Positions 48,047 through 58,746 are shown, counted from the stretch's first letter. The stretch: DNA of 64,000 nt from Halomonas caseinilytica (GCF_001662305.1 NZ_BDEP01000007.1:124001-188000), one strand, 5' to 3'. Program-made: numbers and translations. The notes: generated by a model not told the origin, from the sequence alone.

Positions 48047-49418
48047 GGGTTGCCTCCAGCGCAGCCAGGAGTCGTTCGTGAATGCCACCGAAGCCCCCGT
48101 TGGACATCACCACGATACGATCCCCGGCCCTGGCATCGTCCACCAGCGCCGCCACCAGGGCATCCAGATCATCGTATACCCGGCTCGGGGTCGTGGCGGC
48201 CTCGATCACCGGTGCCAGCGACCAGTCCAGTTCCGCCGGCTGGTACCAGTAGGCCAGGTCGGCACTCGCCACGCTGGTGGCGAGTCGCTCACGCTGGGAT
48301 CCCAGTCGCATGGTATTGGATCGGGGCTCGATCACCGCCAGCAGGCGACCGCCGCCTTCCGTGGCACGCAGCCCCTCGAGGGTCGCGGCGATGGCCGTGG
48401 GATGATGGGCAAAGTCATCGATCACGCGGATACCCGCCACCTCGCCCCGCAACTCCTGACGCCGCCGCGGTGTCTCGAAGCGCGCCAGGGCTTCGCTTCC
48501 CCGGGAAAGGCCGACGCCGCATGCATGGGCGGCAGCCAGCGCGGCCAGGGCATTTCGCGCGTTGTGGGTGCCACTCAGGGGCCAGTCGACCACGGCCCGC
48601 TCCTCGACGCCGGCGTCCCGATGGCTGACGTCAAAGCGCCCTGCGTCGCCTCGCTGGAGGGTCAGCTGCCAGTCGCTGTCCGGCGACTGGCCGAAGCGCT
48701 CGACCGGCGTCCAGCAGCCCTGCTCGAGCACACGATCCAGGGCCGGCTCGCCGTCGGCGACCAACAACCGCCCCTTGCCGGGCACGGTACGGACCAGATG
48801 ATGGAACTGGCGCTCGATAGCCGCCAGGTCGGGAAAGATATCGGCATGATCAAACTCGAGATTGCCCAGGATGGCGATCTCGGGTCGATAGTGTACGAAC
48901 TTGGAACGCTTGTCGAAGAAGGCGGTGTCATATTCGTCGGCCTCGACCACGAAGGGCGCATCCAGCGCCCCCAGACGCGCCGAGACACCGAAGTTGCGCG
49001 GCACTCCCCCGATCAGAAAGCCCGGCGACAACCCCGCTTCCTCCAGCAACCAGGCAACCAGGCTCGCCGTCGTCGTCTTGCCATGCGTCCCCGCCACGGC
49101 AATCACCCGGCGCCCCGGGAGCACATGCTCTGCCAGCCACTGAGGCCCCGAGACATACGGCAGGCCCAGGTCGAGCAAGGCTTCCACTTCGGGGTTGCCG
49201 CGCGACAAGGCATTGCCGACCACCACCAGGTCGGGCCGGGGATCGAGGTTGTCGGCGCCATAGCCCTCCATCAGCGTGATGCCCGCCTCCTGCAGTTGGG
49301 TGCTCATGGGCGGGTAGACGCCGGCGTCGGAGCCGCTGACCTGCAGCCCCTGCTCGCGGGCCAGCAGGGCCAGGCTGCCCATGAAGGTGCCACAGATACC
49401 GAGGATGTGAAGATGCAT
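48036..49418 (-). CDS. mpl: UDP-MurNAc:L-Ala-gamma-D-Glu-meso-DAP ligase
   Basis: A 460-residue Mur-ligase-family enzyme that reattaches salvaged tripeptide to UDP-MurNAc in peptidoglycan recycling. The N-terminus HILGICGTFMGSLALLA distinguishes Mpl from MurC. The ATP loop GTHGKTTT starts near residue 110 and the C-terminal DFAHHPTAI motif is present. The start at 49418 has GGAGA six bases upstream. Confidence 0.96.
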   Translation of the reverse strand: MHLHILGICGTFMGSLALLAREQGLQVSGSDAGVYPPMSTQLQEAGITLMEGYGADNLDPRPDLVVVGNALSRGNPEVEALLDLGLPYVSGPQWLAEHVLPGRRVIAVAGTHGKTTTASLVAWLLEEAGLSPGFLIGGVPRNFGVSARLGALDAPFVVEADEYDTAFFDKRSKFVHYRPEIAILGNLEFDHADIFPDLAAIERQFHHLVRTVPGKGRLLVADGEPALDRVLEQGCWTPVERFGQSPDSDWQLTLQRGDAGRFDVSHRDAGVEERAVVDWPLSGTHNARNALAALAAAHACGVGLSRGSEALARFETPRRRQELRGEVAGIRVIDDFAHHPTAIAATLEGLRATEGGGRLLAVIEPRSNTMRLGSQRERLATSVASADLAYWYQPAELDWSLAPVIEAATTPSRVYDDLDALVAALVDDARAGDRIVVMSNGGFGGIHERLLAALEATHGR

Positions 49419-49641
49419 GCCGTCTCCGCAGGAAATTCGTGCCAGGCCGCCTGGCGGAAAGCGGCAGACTAGCATGGCACCCGCGCCCCCTCCAGCCATC
49501 GCCGCGCGAGGTCATGGGATGCAGCGTTCCGGTCAATGGGCTAGAATCTTCGCCTGCTCCGAACCCTCGGCGGCGGCGATACGCGACAGGAACGTCGCCG
49601 GCCGCGCGCCCCTTGATGCGACCCAGCAACAGGATAGCTCC

Positions 49642-50901
49642 ATGGCTCAGCACAACGCCTTTTATGCCCAGTCCGGTGGCGTCACCGCCGTGATCAATGC
49701 CAGCGCCTGCGGCGTCATCGAAGCCTGCCGCCGCCACGATGACCGGATCGGCAAGGTCTATGCCGGGCATAACGGCATCATCGGCGCCCTGACCGAGGAT
49801 TTGATCGATGTCAGCCAGGAGAGCGACGAAGCCATCGCCGCCTTGCGCCACACGCCGGCCGGCGCCTTCGGTTCCTGCCGCTACAAGCTCAAGGACATCG
49901 AAACCCATCGCGCCCAGTACGAGCGGCTGATCGAGGTCTTCCGCGCCCACGACATCCGCTACTTCTTCTACAACGGCGGCGGCGACAGCGCCGACACCTG
50001 CCTGAAGGTCTCGCAACTGTCCGAGAAGATGGGCTACCCACTTACCGCCATCCATGTTCCCAAGACGGTGGACAACGATCTGCCGATCACCGACAACTCG
50101 CCGGGCTTCGGCAGCGTGGCCAAGTACATCGCCACCTCGACCCTGGAAGCGTCCCTGGACATCGCCTCCATGTGCGCGACCTCCACCAAGGTCTTCGTGC
50201 TCGAGGTGATGGGCCGCCACGCCGGCTGGATTGCCGCTGCCGGCGCCCTCGCCGGCCAGGGCGAAGGCGATCCCCCACACCTGGTGATCTTCCCCGAGAT
50301 CAACTTCGATCGCGCCGCGGTCATGGCCCGCGTCGAGGAGTCGGTCAAGCTCTACGGCTACTGCGTTATCGTGGTTTCCGAAGGAGCCCGCTACGAGGAT
50401 GGCACCTTCCTGGCGGATTCCGGCAATACCGATGCCTTCGGCCATCGCCAACTGGGCGGCGTGGCACCGACACTGGCCGGCATGATCAAGCAGGACCTCG
50501 GGTACAAGTATCACTGGGCAGTGGCCGACTACCTGCAACGCGCCGCGCGGCACCTGGCCTCCAAGACCGATGTCGACCAGGCCTATGCCGTCGGCGAAAA
50601 GGCCGTGGAACTGGCACTGGATGGACAGAATGCCAAGATGCCCGCCATCAAGCGCACCAGTGACGCTCCCTATGCCTGGACCGTAGAGGCTGCACCGCTG
50701 GCCGACGTGGCCAACCGCGAGAAGTTCATGCCTCGGGACTTCATTCGCGAGGACGGCTTCGGCATCACCGAGGAATGCCGTCGCTACCTTGCCCCGCTGA
50801 TCCAGGGCGAGGACTTCCCGCCCTTCGAGAATGGCCTGCCGAAGGTCGCCAAGCTCGCCAAGCATCGCGTCGAACGCAAGCTGCCGGAATTCAAGCTCTA
50901 A
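49642..50901 (+). CDS. pfp: Pyrophosphate-dependent 6-phosphofructokinase
   Basis: A 419-residue phosphofructokinase of the PPi-type. GGGDSADT (112-119) replaces the GGDGS loop of ATP enzymes, and PKTVDND (140-146) has the Lys that marks PPi users where ATP enzymes have Gly-Thr. It interconverts fructose 6-phosphate and fructose 1,6-bisphosphate reversibly. The start at 49642 has AGGATAG upstream and a TAGAAT box at 49542-49547. It is divergent from mpl; a repeat begins at its stop codon, and ppa lies 2.1 kb downstream. Confidence 0.93.
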   Translation: MAQHNAFYAQSGGVTAVINASACGVIEACRRHDDRIGKVYAGHNGIIGALTEDLIDVSQESDEAIAALRHTPAGAFGSCRYKLKDIETHRAQYERLIEVFRAHDIRYFFYNGGGDSADTCLKVSQLSEKMGYPLTAIHVPKTVDNDLPITDNSPGFGSVAKYIATSTLEASLDIASMCATSTKVFVLEVMGRHAGWIAAAGALAGQGEGDPPHLVIFPEINFDRAAVMARVEESVKLYGYCVIVVSEGARYEDGTFLADSGNTDAFGHRQLGGVAPTLAGMIKQDLGYKYHWAVADYLQRAARHLASKTDVDQAYAVGEKAVELALDGQNAKMPAIKRTSDAPYAWTVEAAPLADVANREKFMPRDFIREDGFGITEECRRYLAPLIQGEDFPPFENGLPKVAKLAKHRVERKLPEFKL

Positions 50902-50980
50902 AAGCTGGAAGCTGGAAGCTGGAAGACAGCATGAATCCTGACGGCATGGGGCCAAGGGTTTTTCTTCCAGCTTCAAGCTT
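50902..50980. repeat. GCTGGAA tandem / inverted repeat at the pfp stop codon
   Basis: Three tandem GCTGGAA units (50902-50925) directly follow the pfp TAA. An inverted copy, CTTCCAGCTTCAAGCTT, lies at 50964-50980. The pair can fold across about 38 bases. A related element is found at 63010-63052. Confidence 0.75.
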
Positions 50981-51026
50981 ACGACCGCGAAGCGGACGAT
51001 CTTTCAGCTCCGGGCGCAGCCTGGTT

Positions 51027-52751
51027 CTAGCGCAACAACCAGGACAGCACCAGCAACAGCAGCAGGATCCCCGCCACGCCCTGCCAGAACAGGGCCGGCT
51101 CACGGGCCGACCCGCCATCCTGTGCCGCTCCTTTCGTGTCGCTGGCCGACTCTCGCAAGGTATGCAGAAATTCCGAGAGTCGCCGGAACCGCAGGGCCCG
51201 CTGGGGCGCCAAGGCACGGCGCAGCGTATCGTCCAGCGCCGGCGAGACCTCGGGATTGAGGGTCCGGGCGCTGCGATAGGTCATCTGCTCCAGATCGGTA
51301 TGCCGCAGCAGATCCTTGGTCGGCAGCGAATAGGGAAGCTCGCCGGTGAACAGCCAGTACACCGTTGAGGCCAGCGAATACTGGTCACTACGACGGCCCA
51401 CTTCATCATCCAGCGCATACTCAGGGGCGCTGTGCTCGGTCAGCCCCACCTGACGCGCCAGGGTACGAGAGCGCCGATGGCCATCGACGTCGCGAAGATG
51501 GCAGGCGCTGAAATCCGCCAGCACCACCTGGCCATGCTTGTCAATCAGCACATTGTCGGGATGCACCTGCTGGTGCAACAGATCGCGATGATGCAACGCC
51601 TGCAGGGCCTTGCCCATCTGGACGGCAATGTCGAGGCGCTGCGCCAAACTCGCCTGGGGATGACGACGCGCCCAGGCCGTAAGCGTCTCGCCCTCGACGT
51701 AGGCCATCAGGTAGTAGAGGAAGCGGCGTGGCCGCGAGGGCTCCATGACCTTGACCACGAAGGGCGAGTGCACCCGCTCTACCACCCACTGCTGTAACAA
51801 GAAGTGCTCCAGGTAAGCATTGCGCGTGGACAGCTCGGGGCTCGGCGCCTTCATCACCATTTCCCGGCCGCTGCGCAAGTCGCGCACGCGATAGACGCGA
51901 GACTGCGCCGTCCGCGACAGTACCGACAGCACCTCCAGCCCGTCCAACCGCTCGCCCACCGACAATTCCGGCGGTATCGGCAGATCACCGTAGACCTTGC
52001 CGGGCCGGTCCTCCTCTTCCTCGGGCAACTCGTCGATGCGCACCAGCTGGAAGCAGAACTGGTCACCACCGTAGCCACGCTCCTGGGCGCGCGCCCGAGC
52101 GGTCTGGGCCAGTCGCTCGCAGGCGGCATCCAGATCACTGGCATCCTGGCGAATCAGGCCGACATAATCGGACGGCATCAGGGTGCCCTGCACCGCCTGG
52201 GTGGTGAACAGAAAGATGTCACCCTGCTTGAGGGGCATACGCGCATAATCGATATCGATGCTGGCATCCATGCCCAACGCCCGGGACGGGTAACGATAGC
52301 CTCCGAGATCGGTGACGTGATCACGCGAGAGTTGCTCGAACTCGGCCCCCCTCAGGCGGAACACCAGGGTATCGCCCATGTGGAAGAGGTGGGCTTCCCG
52401 CCCGCGATAAATCATCGCGGACAACGAGCTCACATAACTCCCATCGCTCAGCTGGCGACTCTGCCCGAAGCACCAGCCATTGAGCGAACGCAGCACTCGG
52501 TTGACCGACGTCTTCACGTCCCAGTGATCGGGCGTCGAAAAGTAATCGGCCAAAAAGCCACGCACACTGATGTCCCCGGCCTGCTTGGCCAGGGTGTTGC
52601 GAGTCGTGGAGTCGCTAATCAGGGCGCAGGCGCCCTTGGTCGACAATTGCAGTGCCTCGGGCACGAGGACCGACATCGAACTGCGATGCCGACGCCGCTC
52701 CGGCGCCACGAAGGCCTGACCGTAACTCAGAGACAGTTGCGCGGATGCCAA
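51027..52751 (-). CDS. PP2C-like phosphatase / serine-threonine kinase fusion, kinase part degenerate, C-terminal anchor
   Basis: A 574-residue protein with a TTG start (GAGGAG seven bases upstream). Residues 1-240 are PP2C-like, with FHMGDTLVFRL and LSRDH but no DGMGGH motif. Residues 275-530 are a protein-kinase fold: the ATP Lys is in MVMKAP. The catalytic loop reads HQQVHPDN (393-400) where active kinases have HRDxKxxN, so the catalytic Asp is replaced by Gln, and DFG reads DFS (413-415). One C-terminal membrane helix (about 553-571) tail-anchors it. Related fusions occur in Pseudomonas. It lies between pfp and ppa. Confidence 0.87.
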   Translation of the reverse strand: MASAQLSLSYGQAFVAPERRRHRSSMSVLVPEALQLSTKGACALISDSTTRNTLAKQAGDISVRGFLADYFSTPDHWDVKTSVNRVLRSLNGWCFGQSRQLSDGSYVSSLSAMIYRGREAHLFHMGDTLVFRLRGAEFEQLSRDHVTDLGGYRYPSRALGMDASIDIDYARMPLKQGDIFLFTTQAVQGTLMPSDYVGLIRQDASDLDAACERLAQTARARAQERGYGGDQFCFQLVRIDELPEEEEDRPGKVYGDLPIPPELSVGERLDGLEVLSVLSRTAQSRVYRVRDLRSGREMVMKAPSPELSTRNAYLEHFLLQQWVVERVHSPFVVKVMEPSRPRRFLYYLMAYVEGETLTAWARRHPQASLAQRLDIAVQMGKALQALHHRDLLHQQVHPDNVLIDKHGQVVLADFSACHLRDVDGHRRSRTLARQVGLTEHSAPEYALDDEVGRRSDQYSLASTVYWLFTGELPYSLPTKDLLRHTDLEQMTYRSARTLNPEVSPALDDTLRRALAPQRALRFRRLSEFLHTLRESASDTKGAAQDGGSAREPALFWQGVAGILLLLLVLSWLLR

Positions 52752-52900
52752 GACATTCTCCTCGGGCTCGCGGCGACTCGCCGGACATGCCGGCGGCTCA
52801 ACAGGGGGCCATCATACACGTCGTCGGCGACGCTGGCTCGCCCACCAAAGCCGTAGTGGCTTCAATCGCCACATCGACAGGCCACGACAACAGGAAGGGA

Positions 52901-52930
52901 TTGGTAATCCCCCCGACGGCTTCGTATAAT
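52901..52930 (+). promoter_or_regulatory. Probable ppa promoter
   Basis: TTGGTA (52901-52906) and TATAAT (52925-52930) are spaced by 18 bases, giving a leader of about 45 bases before ppa. Confidence 0.65.
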
Positions 52931-52982
52931 TCGCCGCATTTGCTCCACTCGAACCGGACACTCGCCAGAGAAGGACGCCCTC

Positions 52983-53513
52983 ATGAACTTCGACAACATC
53001 CCCGCCGGCAAGGATCTGCCCAACGACGTCTATGTCGCGATCGAAATTCCGGCCAACCATGCGCCGGTCAAGTACGAGATCGACAAGGACATGGGCGCGC
53101 TGCTGGTCGACCGTTTCATGGCCACGCCGATGTTCTACCCGGCCAACTACGGCTTCATCCCCCACACCCTGGCCGATGACGGCGACCCCCTCGATGCCCT
53201 CGTGGTGACGCCTTATCCGGTCACTCCCGGCAGCGTGATCCGTGCCCGCCCGGTCGGCATTCTCAACATGACCGACGAGGCCGGCGAGGACGCCAAGCTG
53301 GTGTGCGTGCCGCACGCGAAGCTCTCCAGTCTCTACGACGACATCCAGGAAGTCACCGACCTCCCGGAGCTGCTGCGCCAGCAGATTGCCCACTTCTTCG
53401 AGAACTACAAGGACCTCGAGAAAGGCAAGTGGGTGAAGGTGGAATCCTGGGAAGGCGCCGAAGCCGCTCGCAAGGCCATCGAGAAGTCCGTGGCCGCCTA
53501 CGACAAGGCCTGA
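52983..53513 (+). CDS. ppa: Inorganic pyrophosphatase (family I)
   Basis: A 176-residue enzyme that hydrolyses PPi to drive biosynthesis. The metal-binding motif DGDPLDALV and the N-terminal [16 protein letters not shown] are characteristic, and the length equals that of E. coli Ppa. AAGGA lies eight bases upstream. Its activity consumes the substrate of the nearby PPi-phosphofructokinase. A GC hairpin follows. Confidence 0.97.
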   Translation: MNFDNIPAGKDLPNDVYVAIEIPANHAPVKYEIDKDMGALLVDRFMATPMFYPANYGFIPHTLADDGDPLDALVVTPYPVTPGSVIRARPVGILNMTDEAGEDAKLVCVPHAKLSSLYDDIQEVTDLPELLRQQIAHFFENYKDLEKGKWVKVESWEGAEAARKAIEKSVAAYDKA

Positions 53514-53535
53514 TCCACGCGTCACGCAAGAACGC

Positions 53536-53559
53536 AAGGGCCGCCCTCGGGCGGCCCTT
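53536..53559 (+). terminator. Terminator after ppa
   Basis: A 10-bp stem, AAGGGCCGCC (53536-53545) and GGCGGCCCTT (53550-53559), with loop CTCG, 22 bases past the ppa stop. Confidence 0.7.
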
Positions 53560-53617
53560 CGTCGTCTGCTCCCAGCCTTCTTGACCGTGGCCAGGCCATG
53601 TCGCCCCGAGGGGCACT

Positions 53618-54637
53618 CTAGGTTGCCGGAGCGGTCGCCTCGCCCGACTCGGGCAGCTTCCCGGCCAGCTCGCGCACGAGATCCCTGGCCCGCAGCACAT
53701 GGCTGGCCATCACCAAGGAATGGTTGGCGAAGATACCGAACCCCGAGCCATTGAGCACCACCGGACTCCAGAGCCGGCGCTGACTGCGCTCCAGCTCGAC
53801 GGTCAAGGCATCCCAACGCTCGGCCAACCCGGCCGCTTCAATCACATCCGCCTGATCGCGACGCATCGCCGCCAGCAGGTGACGCAGCGCCCAGGCCTGG
53901 CCGCGGGCCTCGAAAAAGACATTGTCGACTCGATACCAGGGCGTCGACTCAGGCATCGATGACGCCGGCACCCCGAGGTCGGCGAGGCGCTCCTTGTCAC
54001 CGACGCTGGCCGAGAGCCGCCCTCCCAGGTCATCGAGCGATCCGGCCACTTGCGACAGCCAGTCAGCGAGCCCTTGTCCGCCATCACCGAAGCCGACTGC
54101 CCCGGGTTCCTCGAGCTGCGCCAGGTAGGCATCGAGCGCCTCCATAGCCTGTCGGACATGGTGTTCCGTGGAAGGATACAACCAGTCCCGACCATCGCCG
54201 CGCAGGCGGGTCGCTGCCGACTCAAGCGACGAGGCCTCCCCCTCTGACATCGCTGGCATGGCCGCCATCAGGCCACGCGCCTGACGCATCACTCCAAACT
54301 CCCAGGCCGGCATATTGTCGAGCCACAGCCCCGGCGGTGCGATATCGTTGCGCAGGTAGCCACCAGGCTTGTCGAGCAGGGTCGCCAAGGTGGTCCGCAG
54401 GCCGGCAACCGTCACCGCACCGTGCTCGGCCGTGCCGCCACCCCGCTGCTCGGCGACAGCCTCTTCCACATCGAAGTTCGCCGGCGTCCGGCTCCACCAC
54501 ACACCCAGCGCCACCGTCACCACCAGATACAGGATCAGCAACACCAGCAACGGTTTCCAGATCCAGCCATATTGCGGGCGCTCCAGCACCTCGACCTTGC
54601 TGCGACGGCGCGCCTCACCCTTTCTCGTCAATCCCAT
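53618..54637 (-). CDS. DUF2333 family membrane protein
   Basis: A 339-residue protein with a basic N-terminus, one membrane helix (about 29-50) and a periplasmic helical domain. Features such as NDIAPPGLWLDNMPAWEFGV and WYRVDNVFFEARGQAWALRH match DUF2333, a gammaproteobacterial family of unknown function. AGGGAAA precedes the ATG. It is convergent with ppa and divergent from dsbD across 189 bases. Confidence 0.85.
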   Translation of the reverse strand: MGLTRKGEARRRSKVEVLERPQYGWIWKPLLVLLILYLVVTVALGVWWSRTPANFDVEEAVAEQRGGGTAEHGAVTVAGLRTTLATLLDKPGGYLRNDIAPPGLWLDNMPAWEFGVMRQARGLMAAMPAMSEGEASSLESAATRLRGDGRDWLYPSTEHHVRQAMEALDAYLAQLEEPGAVGFGDGGQGLADWLSQVAGSLDDLGGRLSASVGDKERLADLGVPASSMPESTPWYRVDNVFFEARGQAWALRHLLAAMRRDQADVIEAAGLAERWDALTVELERSQRRLWSPVVLNGSGFGIFANHSLVMASHVLRARDLVRELAGKLPESGEATAPAT

Positions 54638-54826
54638 TTGCGTGTTTCCCTACCGTAAAGATGAAGAGCCGGACGGATCATGATCATGACGCCATCCCGC
54701 TCGAGTGCGTTATCCTGACGCCTCCATGAATACCTCCGCACCTGAGCATAGCGGCACAGGCGCGGAACCCCAAGCCATCGCGCGAGTCTCAACCGCGCCA
54801 TCCACGCCCCGGAGAAAGGAAATCCC

Positions 54827-56749
54827 GTGCCACAGCTTCGCCGTTTCGCCTGCCTCGTCCTGTTGCTGCTGCCACTGTCGGTCCAGGCCGACTGGTTTGC
54901 CTCGGGCGATGATTCGGAGTTTCTGCCGGTCATGGAAGCCTTCCAACCCAGTGTCTGGCATGACGGCGACACCCTGAAGATCGGCTTCGAAAACGCCGAT
55001 GGCTATTATCTGTATCGGCACCGCTTCGATGTCGAGGCCCGGAACGCGGACGTCAACCTCGGCGATCTCGAGCTCCCCCCTGGCGAACCCAAGACCGACG
55101 AATTCCTCGGCGAGGTCAACGTCTACTATGACCGCGTGGTCCTCGAGGCCCCACTGGACACGCCCCATCAGGGCCCCCTGGATCTGGTGCTGACCTTCCA
55201 GGGATGCGCCGACGCCGGCCTTTGCTATCCACCCGAGACCCTCGAGCTGCAGGCGCCGCAAGGCCAGGCCCCGGCAGCCTTCGCCGATTGGCGATCGCCA
55301 ACCAGCGGCGACGGCGCGAACTCTCGGGCCACCGCCCCCAAGGCCTCAGCAGCAGAGGCAAGCGAAGCGCCACGCAGCGAGGATGGCCACTTCCGCGAAC
55401 TGATAGGCAACGCCAGCCTGCCGCTGGTCCTGGGACTCTTTCTGCTTGCCGGGCTGGGGCTGACCTTCACACCCTGCGTGCTGCCCATGGTGCCGATCCT
55501 ATCCTCGATCATCGTCGGCCAGAACCCCAGTCGCTCGCGCGCCTTCGCCCTCTCGGCCAGCTATGTGGCCGGCATGGCCGCCACCTATGCCGTCGTCGGC
55601 GTCCTCATGGGTCTGTTCGGTGCCGGCCTGAACCTGCAGGCCAGGCTGCAGTCGGCCCCGGTTTTGGGCGCCTTTGCCCTGCTTTTCGTGCTCTTCGCAC
55701 TGGCCATGTTCGGTGCCTTCGATTTGCGCCTCTCCCCACGCCTGACACAGCGACTCGAGGCCTGGCAGAACAAGGCCCAGCGCAGCGGCCCCATCGGCCT
55801 GGCCCTGGCTGGCGCGCTCTCGGTGCTGGTGGTCTCGCCCTGCGTCTCCGCCCCGCTGGCCGGCGCCCTGGTCTTCATCTCCTCCACCGGCGATGCCCTG
55901 ATGGGTGGCGCCGCCCTGCTCGCCCTTGCCCTAGGCATGGGCCTTCCCCTGCTGCTGGTCGGCACCTTCGGCACCACGCTGTTGCCGCGCACCGGCCCCT
56001 GGATGAACGGCATCAAGATTGCCTTTGGCATCCTCCTGCTGGGCGTGGCGATCTGGCTGATCGAGCGTCTGCTGCCGGGCGCCGTCGGCCTGCTGCTGTG
56101 GGCGGCCCTGGCCATCGGCACAGCACTGGCGCTGGGCGCGTTGAACCTCGACCAGGCCCAGGGCTGGCCCCGGGTTCGTCAGGCCGCCGGCCTGCTGCTG
56201 CTGACATGGGGCATCACCCTGGTGATCGGCGCCTCGCGCGGCGCCCATGACCCGCTGCGTCCGCTGGCCCCGACCACGACCACCCTGCCTGCCTCGCCGG
56301 TCGAGCAAGCCACGCAACGGGACGTCACCGTGGTCGAGAGCCTCGATGAACTACAGTCGGCGCTGGCCACCAGCGACACGCCCGCCATGGTCAATGTCAC
56401 CGCCGAATGGTGCATCTCCTGTACGGTCATGGAACGCGAGGTATTTCCCTCTCCTCGCGTGATCGCGGCCCTCGAGGATTTCCGGCGGATCGATGTCGAT
56501 GTTACCGAAAGCGGCAAGACCAGCCGCGAACTGCTCGACCACTTCGGCCTGTTCGGCCCGCCGAGCCTGCTATTCTTCGACGGTAGTCGGGAACTGCGCA
56601 ACGCACGCATCCAGGGGGAAGTCGACGCTCCCGATCTGGCCGCGCACCTGAACGAAGTGGCCAACTGGTTGCAACGCGACCAGGTAGCATCAGGCTCCGT
56701 GAAACCGCTAAACGAACAGCGTTCGTTGCTGGCTGGACATCCACGTTGA
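54827..56749 (+). CDS. dsbD: Thiol:disulfide interchange protein DsbD
   Basis: A 640-residue protein that moves reducing power from cytoplasmic thioredoxin to periplasmic DsbC, DsbG and cytochrome maturation. The start is GTG with GGAGAAAGGA upstream and a signal peptide ends VQADW. The periplasmic alpha domain has Cys127 and Cys133, the eight-helix membrane domain has Cys217 (TPCVLP) and Cys339 (SPCVSAP), and the C-terminal thioredoxin domain has WCISC (Cys529, Cys532). All six redox Cys residues are present. In pseudomonads aroQ lies between this gene and accB; here it does not. Confidence 0.96.
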   Translation: MPQLRRFACLVLLLLPLSVQADWFASGDDSEFLPVMEAFQPSVWHDGDTLKIGFENADGYYLYRHRFDVEARNADVNLGDLELPPGEPKTDEFLGEVNVYYDRVVLEAPLDTPHQGPLDLVLTFQGCADAGLCYPPETLELQAPQGQAPAAFADWRSPTSGDGANSRATAPKASAAEASEAPRSEDGHFRELIGNASLPLVLGLFLLAGLGLTFTPCVLPMVPILSSIIVGQNPSRSRAFALSASYVAGMAATYAVVGVLMGLFGAGLNLQARLQSAPVLGAFALLFVLFALAMFGAFDLRLSPRLTQRLEAWQNKAQRSGPIGLALAGALSVLVVSPCVSAPLAGALVFISSTGDALMGGAALLALALGMGLPLLLVGTFGTTLLPRTGPWMNGIKIAFGILLLGVAIWLIERLLPGAVGLLLWAALAIGTALALGALNLDQAQGWPRVRQAAGLLLLTWGITLVIGASRGAHDPLRPLAPTTTTLPASPVEQATQRDVTVVESLDELQSALATSDTPAMVNVTAEWCISCTVMEREVFPSPRVIAALEDFRRIDVDVTESGKTSRELLDHFGLFGPPSLLFFDGSRELRNARIQGEVDAPDLAAHLNEVANWLQRDQVASGSVKPLNEQRSLLAGHPR

Positions 56750-56885
56750 TTTTCGGCAAACTCCGCTCCATCAGCCTTTACGGCGCCTAGAGACGGCAAA
56801 GCACGCCAACTTGCCGCGATCTATTCAGAAATCGCCCGGGTTGACTGCGCCGGGCACCCCAGAACCCACTGATCGAGACAACGTC

Positions 56886-57353
56886 ATGGACATCCGCAAG
56901 GTCAAGAAGCTGATCGAGCTGCTGGAAGAGTCGAACATCAGCGAGATCGAGATCCAGGAAGGCGAAGAGTCGGTTCGCATCAGCCGTCATCCCAACGGTA
57001 CGGAACACCCCCAGCCTGCGACGCCTGCCTGGCCGGCCCCGGCACCGTCCGCTGCACCGGCTCCGCAACCGGCGGCACCTGCTGAAGCCCCGGCGGCCGA
57101 CGAAGGCCCCGAATACCAGGGCCAAGCCATCGTCTCGCCCATGGTGGGCACCTTCTACCGCGCGCCGGCGCCGGGGGCCAAGGCCTTTGTCGAGCTCGGT
57201 CAGAGCGTCAAGAAGGGTGAGACCGTGTGCATCGTCGAAGCAATGAAGATGATGAACCAGATCGAAGCCGACCGTGACGGCGTGGTCGAAGCGATCCTGG
57301 TCGAGGACGGCGAGCCGGTCGAGTTCGAGCAACCGATGGTCGTCATTTCCTGA
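56886..57353 (+). CDS. accB: Biotin carboxyl carrier protein of acetyl-CoA carboxylase
   Basis: A 155-residue carrier. The N-terminus ([16 protein letters not shown]) is the family dimer or interaction segment, a Pro/Ala linker spans about 44-72, and the biotinyl domain has EAMKMMNQ with Lys121 as the biotinylated residue. accC follows after 28 bases, forming the conserved accBC operon. The ribosome binding site is weak (GAGA), in keeping with known autoregulation of this operon. Confidence 0.97.
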   Translation: MDIRKVKKLIELLEESNISEIEIQEGEESVRISRHPNGTEHPQPATPAWPAPAPSAAPAPQPAAPAEAPAADEGPEYQGQAIVSPMVGTFYRAPAPGAKAFVELGQSVKKGETVCIVEAMKMMNQIEADRDGVVEAILVEDGEPVEFEQPMVVIS

Positions 57354-57381
57354 TCTTCCCACAACACTGGCGGACTCCATC

Positions 57382-58722
57382 ATGCTGGACAAGGTTCTCA
57401 TCGCCAATCGCGGCGAGATCGCCCTGCGCATCCTGCGCGCCTGCAAGGAACTGGGCATTCGGACAGTCGCGGTCCACTCCAAGGCCGACCGCGAACTGAT
57501 GCATGTACGCCTGGCTGACGAGGCTGTCTGCATCGGCCCCGCGCCCTCGGCCCAGTCCTATCTCAACATCCCGGCGCTGATCAGCGCCGCCGAAGTCACC
57601 GACACCAGCGCCATCCACCCCGGCTACGGTTTTCTCTCGGAGAACGCCGACTTCGCCGAGCAGGTCGAGCGCTCCGGCTTCACCTTCATCGGCCCGACCG
57701 CCGAGACCATCCGCCTGATGGGCGACAAGGTCAGCGCCATCAATGCCATGAAGGAAGCCGGTGTTCCCACGGTGCCCGGTTCCAACGGGCCGCTGGGCGA
57801 CGACGAAGGCGAGATACTGGCCACCGCGCGTCGCATCGGCTATCCGGTCATCATCAAGGCCGCCGCCGGCGGTGGTGGGCGCGGCATGCGCGTGGTGCAC
57901 ACCGAAGGCCATCTGCTCTCCGCGGTCAATGTGACCCGCACCGAGGCACATTCGTCCTTCGGCGACGGCACCGTCTACATGGAGAAGTTCCTCGAGAATC
58001 CGCGGCACGTCGAGGTGCAAGTACTGGCCGACGGCCAGGGTAATGCCATTCATCTCTATGACCGGGACTGCTCCCTGCAGCGTCGCCATCAGAAGGTTCT
58101 CGAGGAAGCCCCGGCCCCCGGCCTGGACCAGCAGGCGCGTGAACAGGTCTTCCAGGCCTGCCGGGATGCCTGCCTCAAGATCGGCTACCGTGGTGCCGGC
58201 ACCTTCGAGTTCCTCTACGAGAACGGCGAGTTCTTCTTCATCGAGATGAACACCCGGGTACAGGTCGAGCACCCGGTGACCGAAATGGTGACCGGCGTCG
58301 ACATCGTCCGTGAACAACTGCGCATCGCCTCGGGGCTTCCCCTGTCGATCCGTCAGGAAGATGTCGAGCTTTCCGGCCATGCCTTCGAATGCCGCATCAA
58401 CGCCGAGGACTCCCGGACCTTCATGCCCTCTCCCGGCCGGGTCACCCTCTATCACCCGCCCGGCGGCCTCGGGGTGCGCATGGATTCCCATGTCTACACC
58501 GGCTACTCGGTACCGCCCCACTACGACTCGCTGATCGGCAAGCTGATCACCTGGGGCGACGACCGTGAGACGGCATTGATCCGTATGCGCAACGCCCTGG
58601 ACGAGTTGCTGGTCGAAGGCATCAAGACCAATACCGACCTGCACAAGGATCTGGTCCGCGACGGCTACTTCCAGCAGGGCGGCGTGAACATCCACTATCT
58701 GGAGAAGAAACTCGGCCTGTAA
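57382..58722 (+). CDS. accC: Biotin carboxylase subunit of acetyl-CoA carboxylase
   Basis: A 446-residue ATP-grasp enzyme that carboxylates biotin on AccB in the first step of fatty-acid synthesis. [13 protein letters not shown] opens the N-domain, the ATP loop is [11 protein letters not shown], and the active site has [10 protein letters not shown] and [16 protein letters not shown]. The start is ATG at 57382. It is the intact counterpart of the shortened AccC-like protein at 29688-30587. A strong hairpin follows the gene. Confidence 0.98.
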   Translation: MLDKVLIANRGEIALRILRACKELGIRTVAVHSKADRELMHVRLADEAVCIGPAPSAQSYLNIPALISAAEVTDTSAIHPGYGFLSENADFAEQVERSGFTFIGPTAETIRLMGDKVSAINAMKEAGVPTVPGSNGPLGDDEGEILATARRIGYPVIIKAAAGGGGRGMRVVHTEGHLLSAVNVTRTEAHSSFGDGTVYMEKFLENPRHVEVQVLADGQGNAIHLYDRDCSLQRRHQKVLEEAPAPGLDQQAREQVFQACRDACLKIGYRGAGTFEFLYENGEFFFIEMNTRVQVEHPVTEMVTGVDIVREQLRIASGLPLSIRQEDVELSGHAFECRINAEDSRTFMPSPGRVTLYHPPGGLGVRMDSHVYTGYSVPPHYDSLIGKLITWGDDRETALIRMRNALDELLVEGIKTNTDLHKDLVRDGYFQQGGVNIHYLEKKLGL

Positions 58723-58746
58723 GTCATGGCCGACGTGCCCTCCCCG

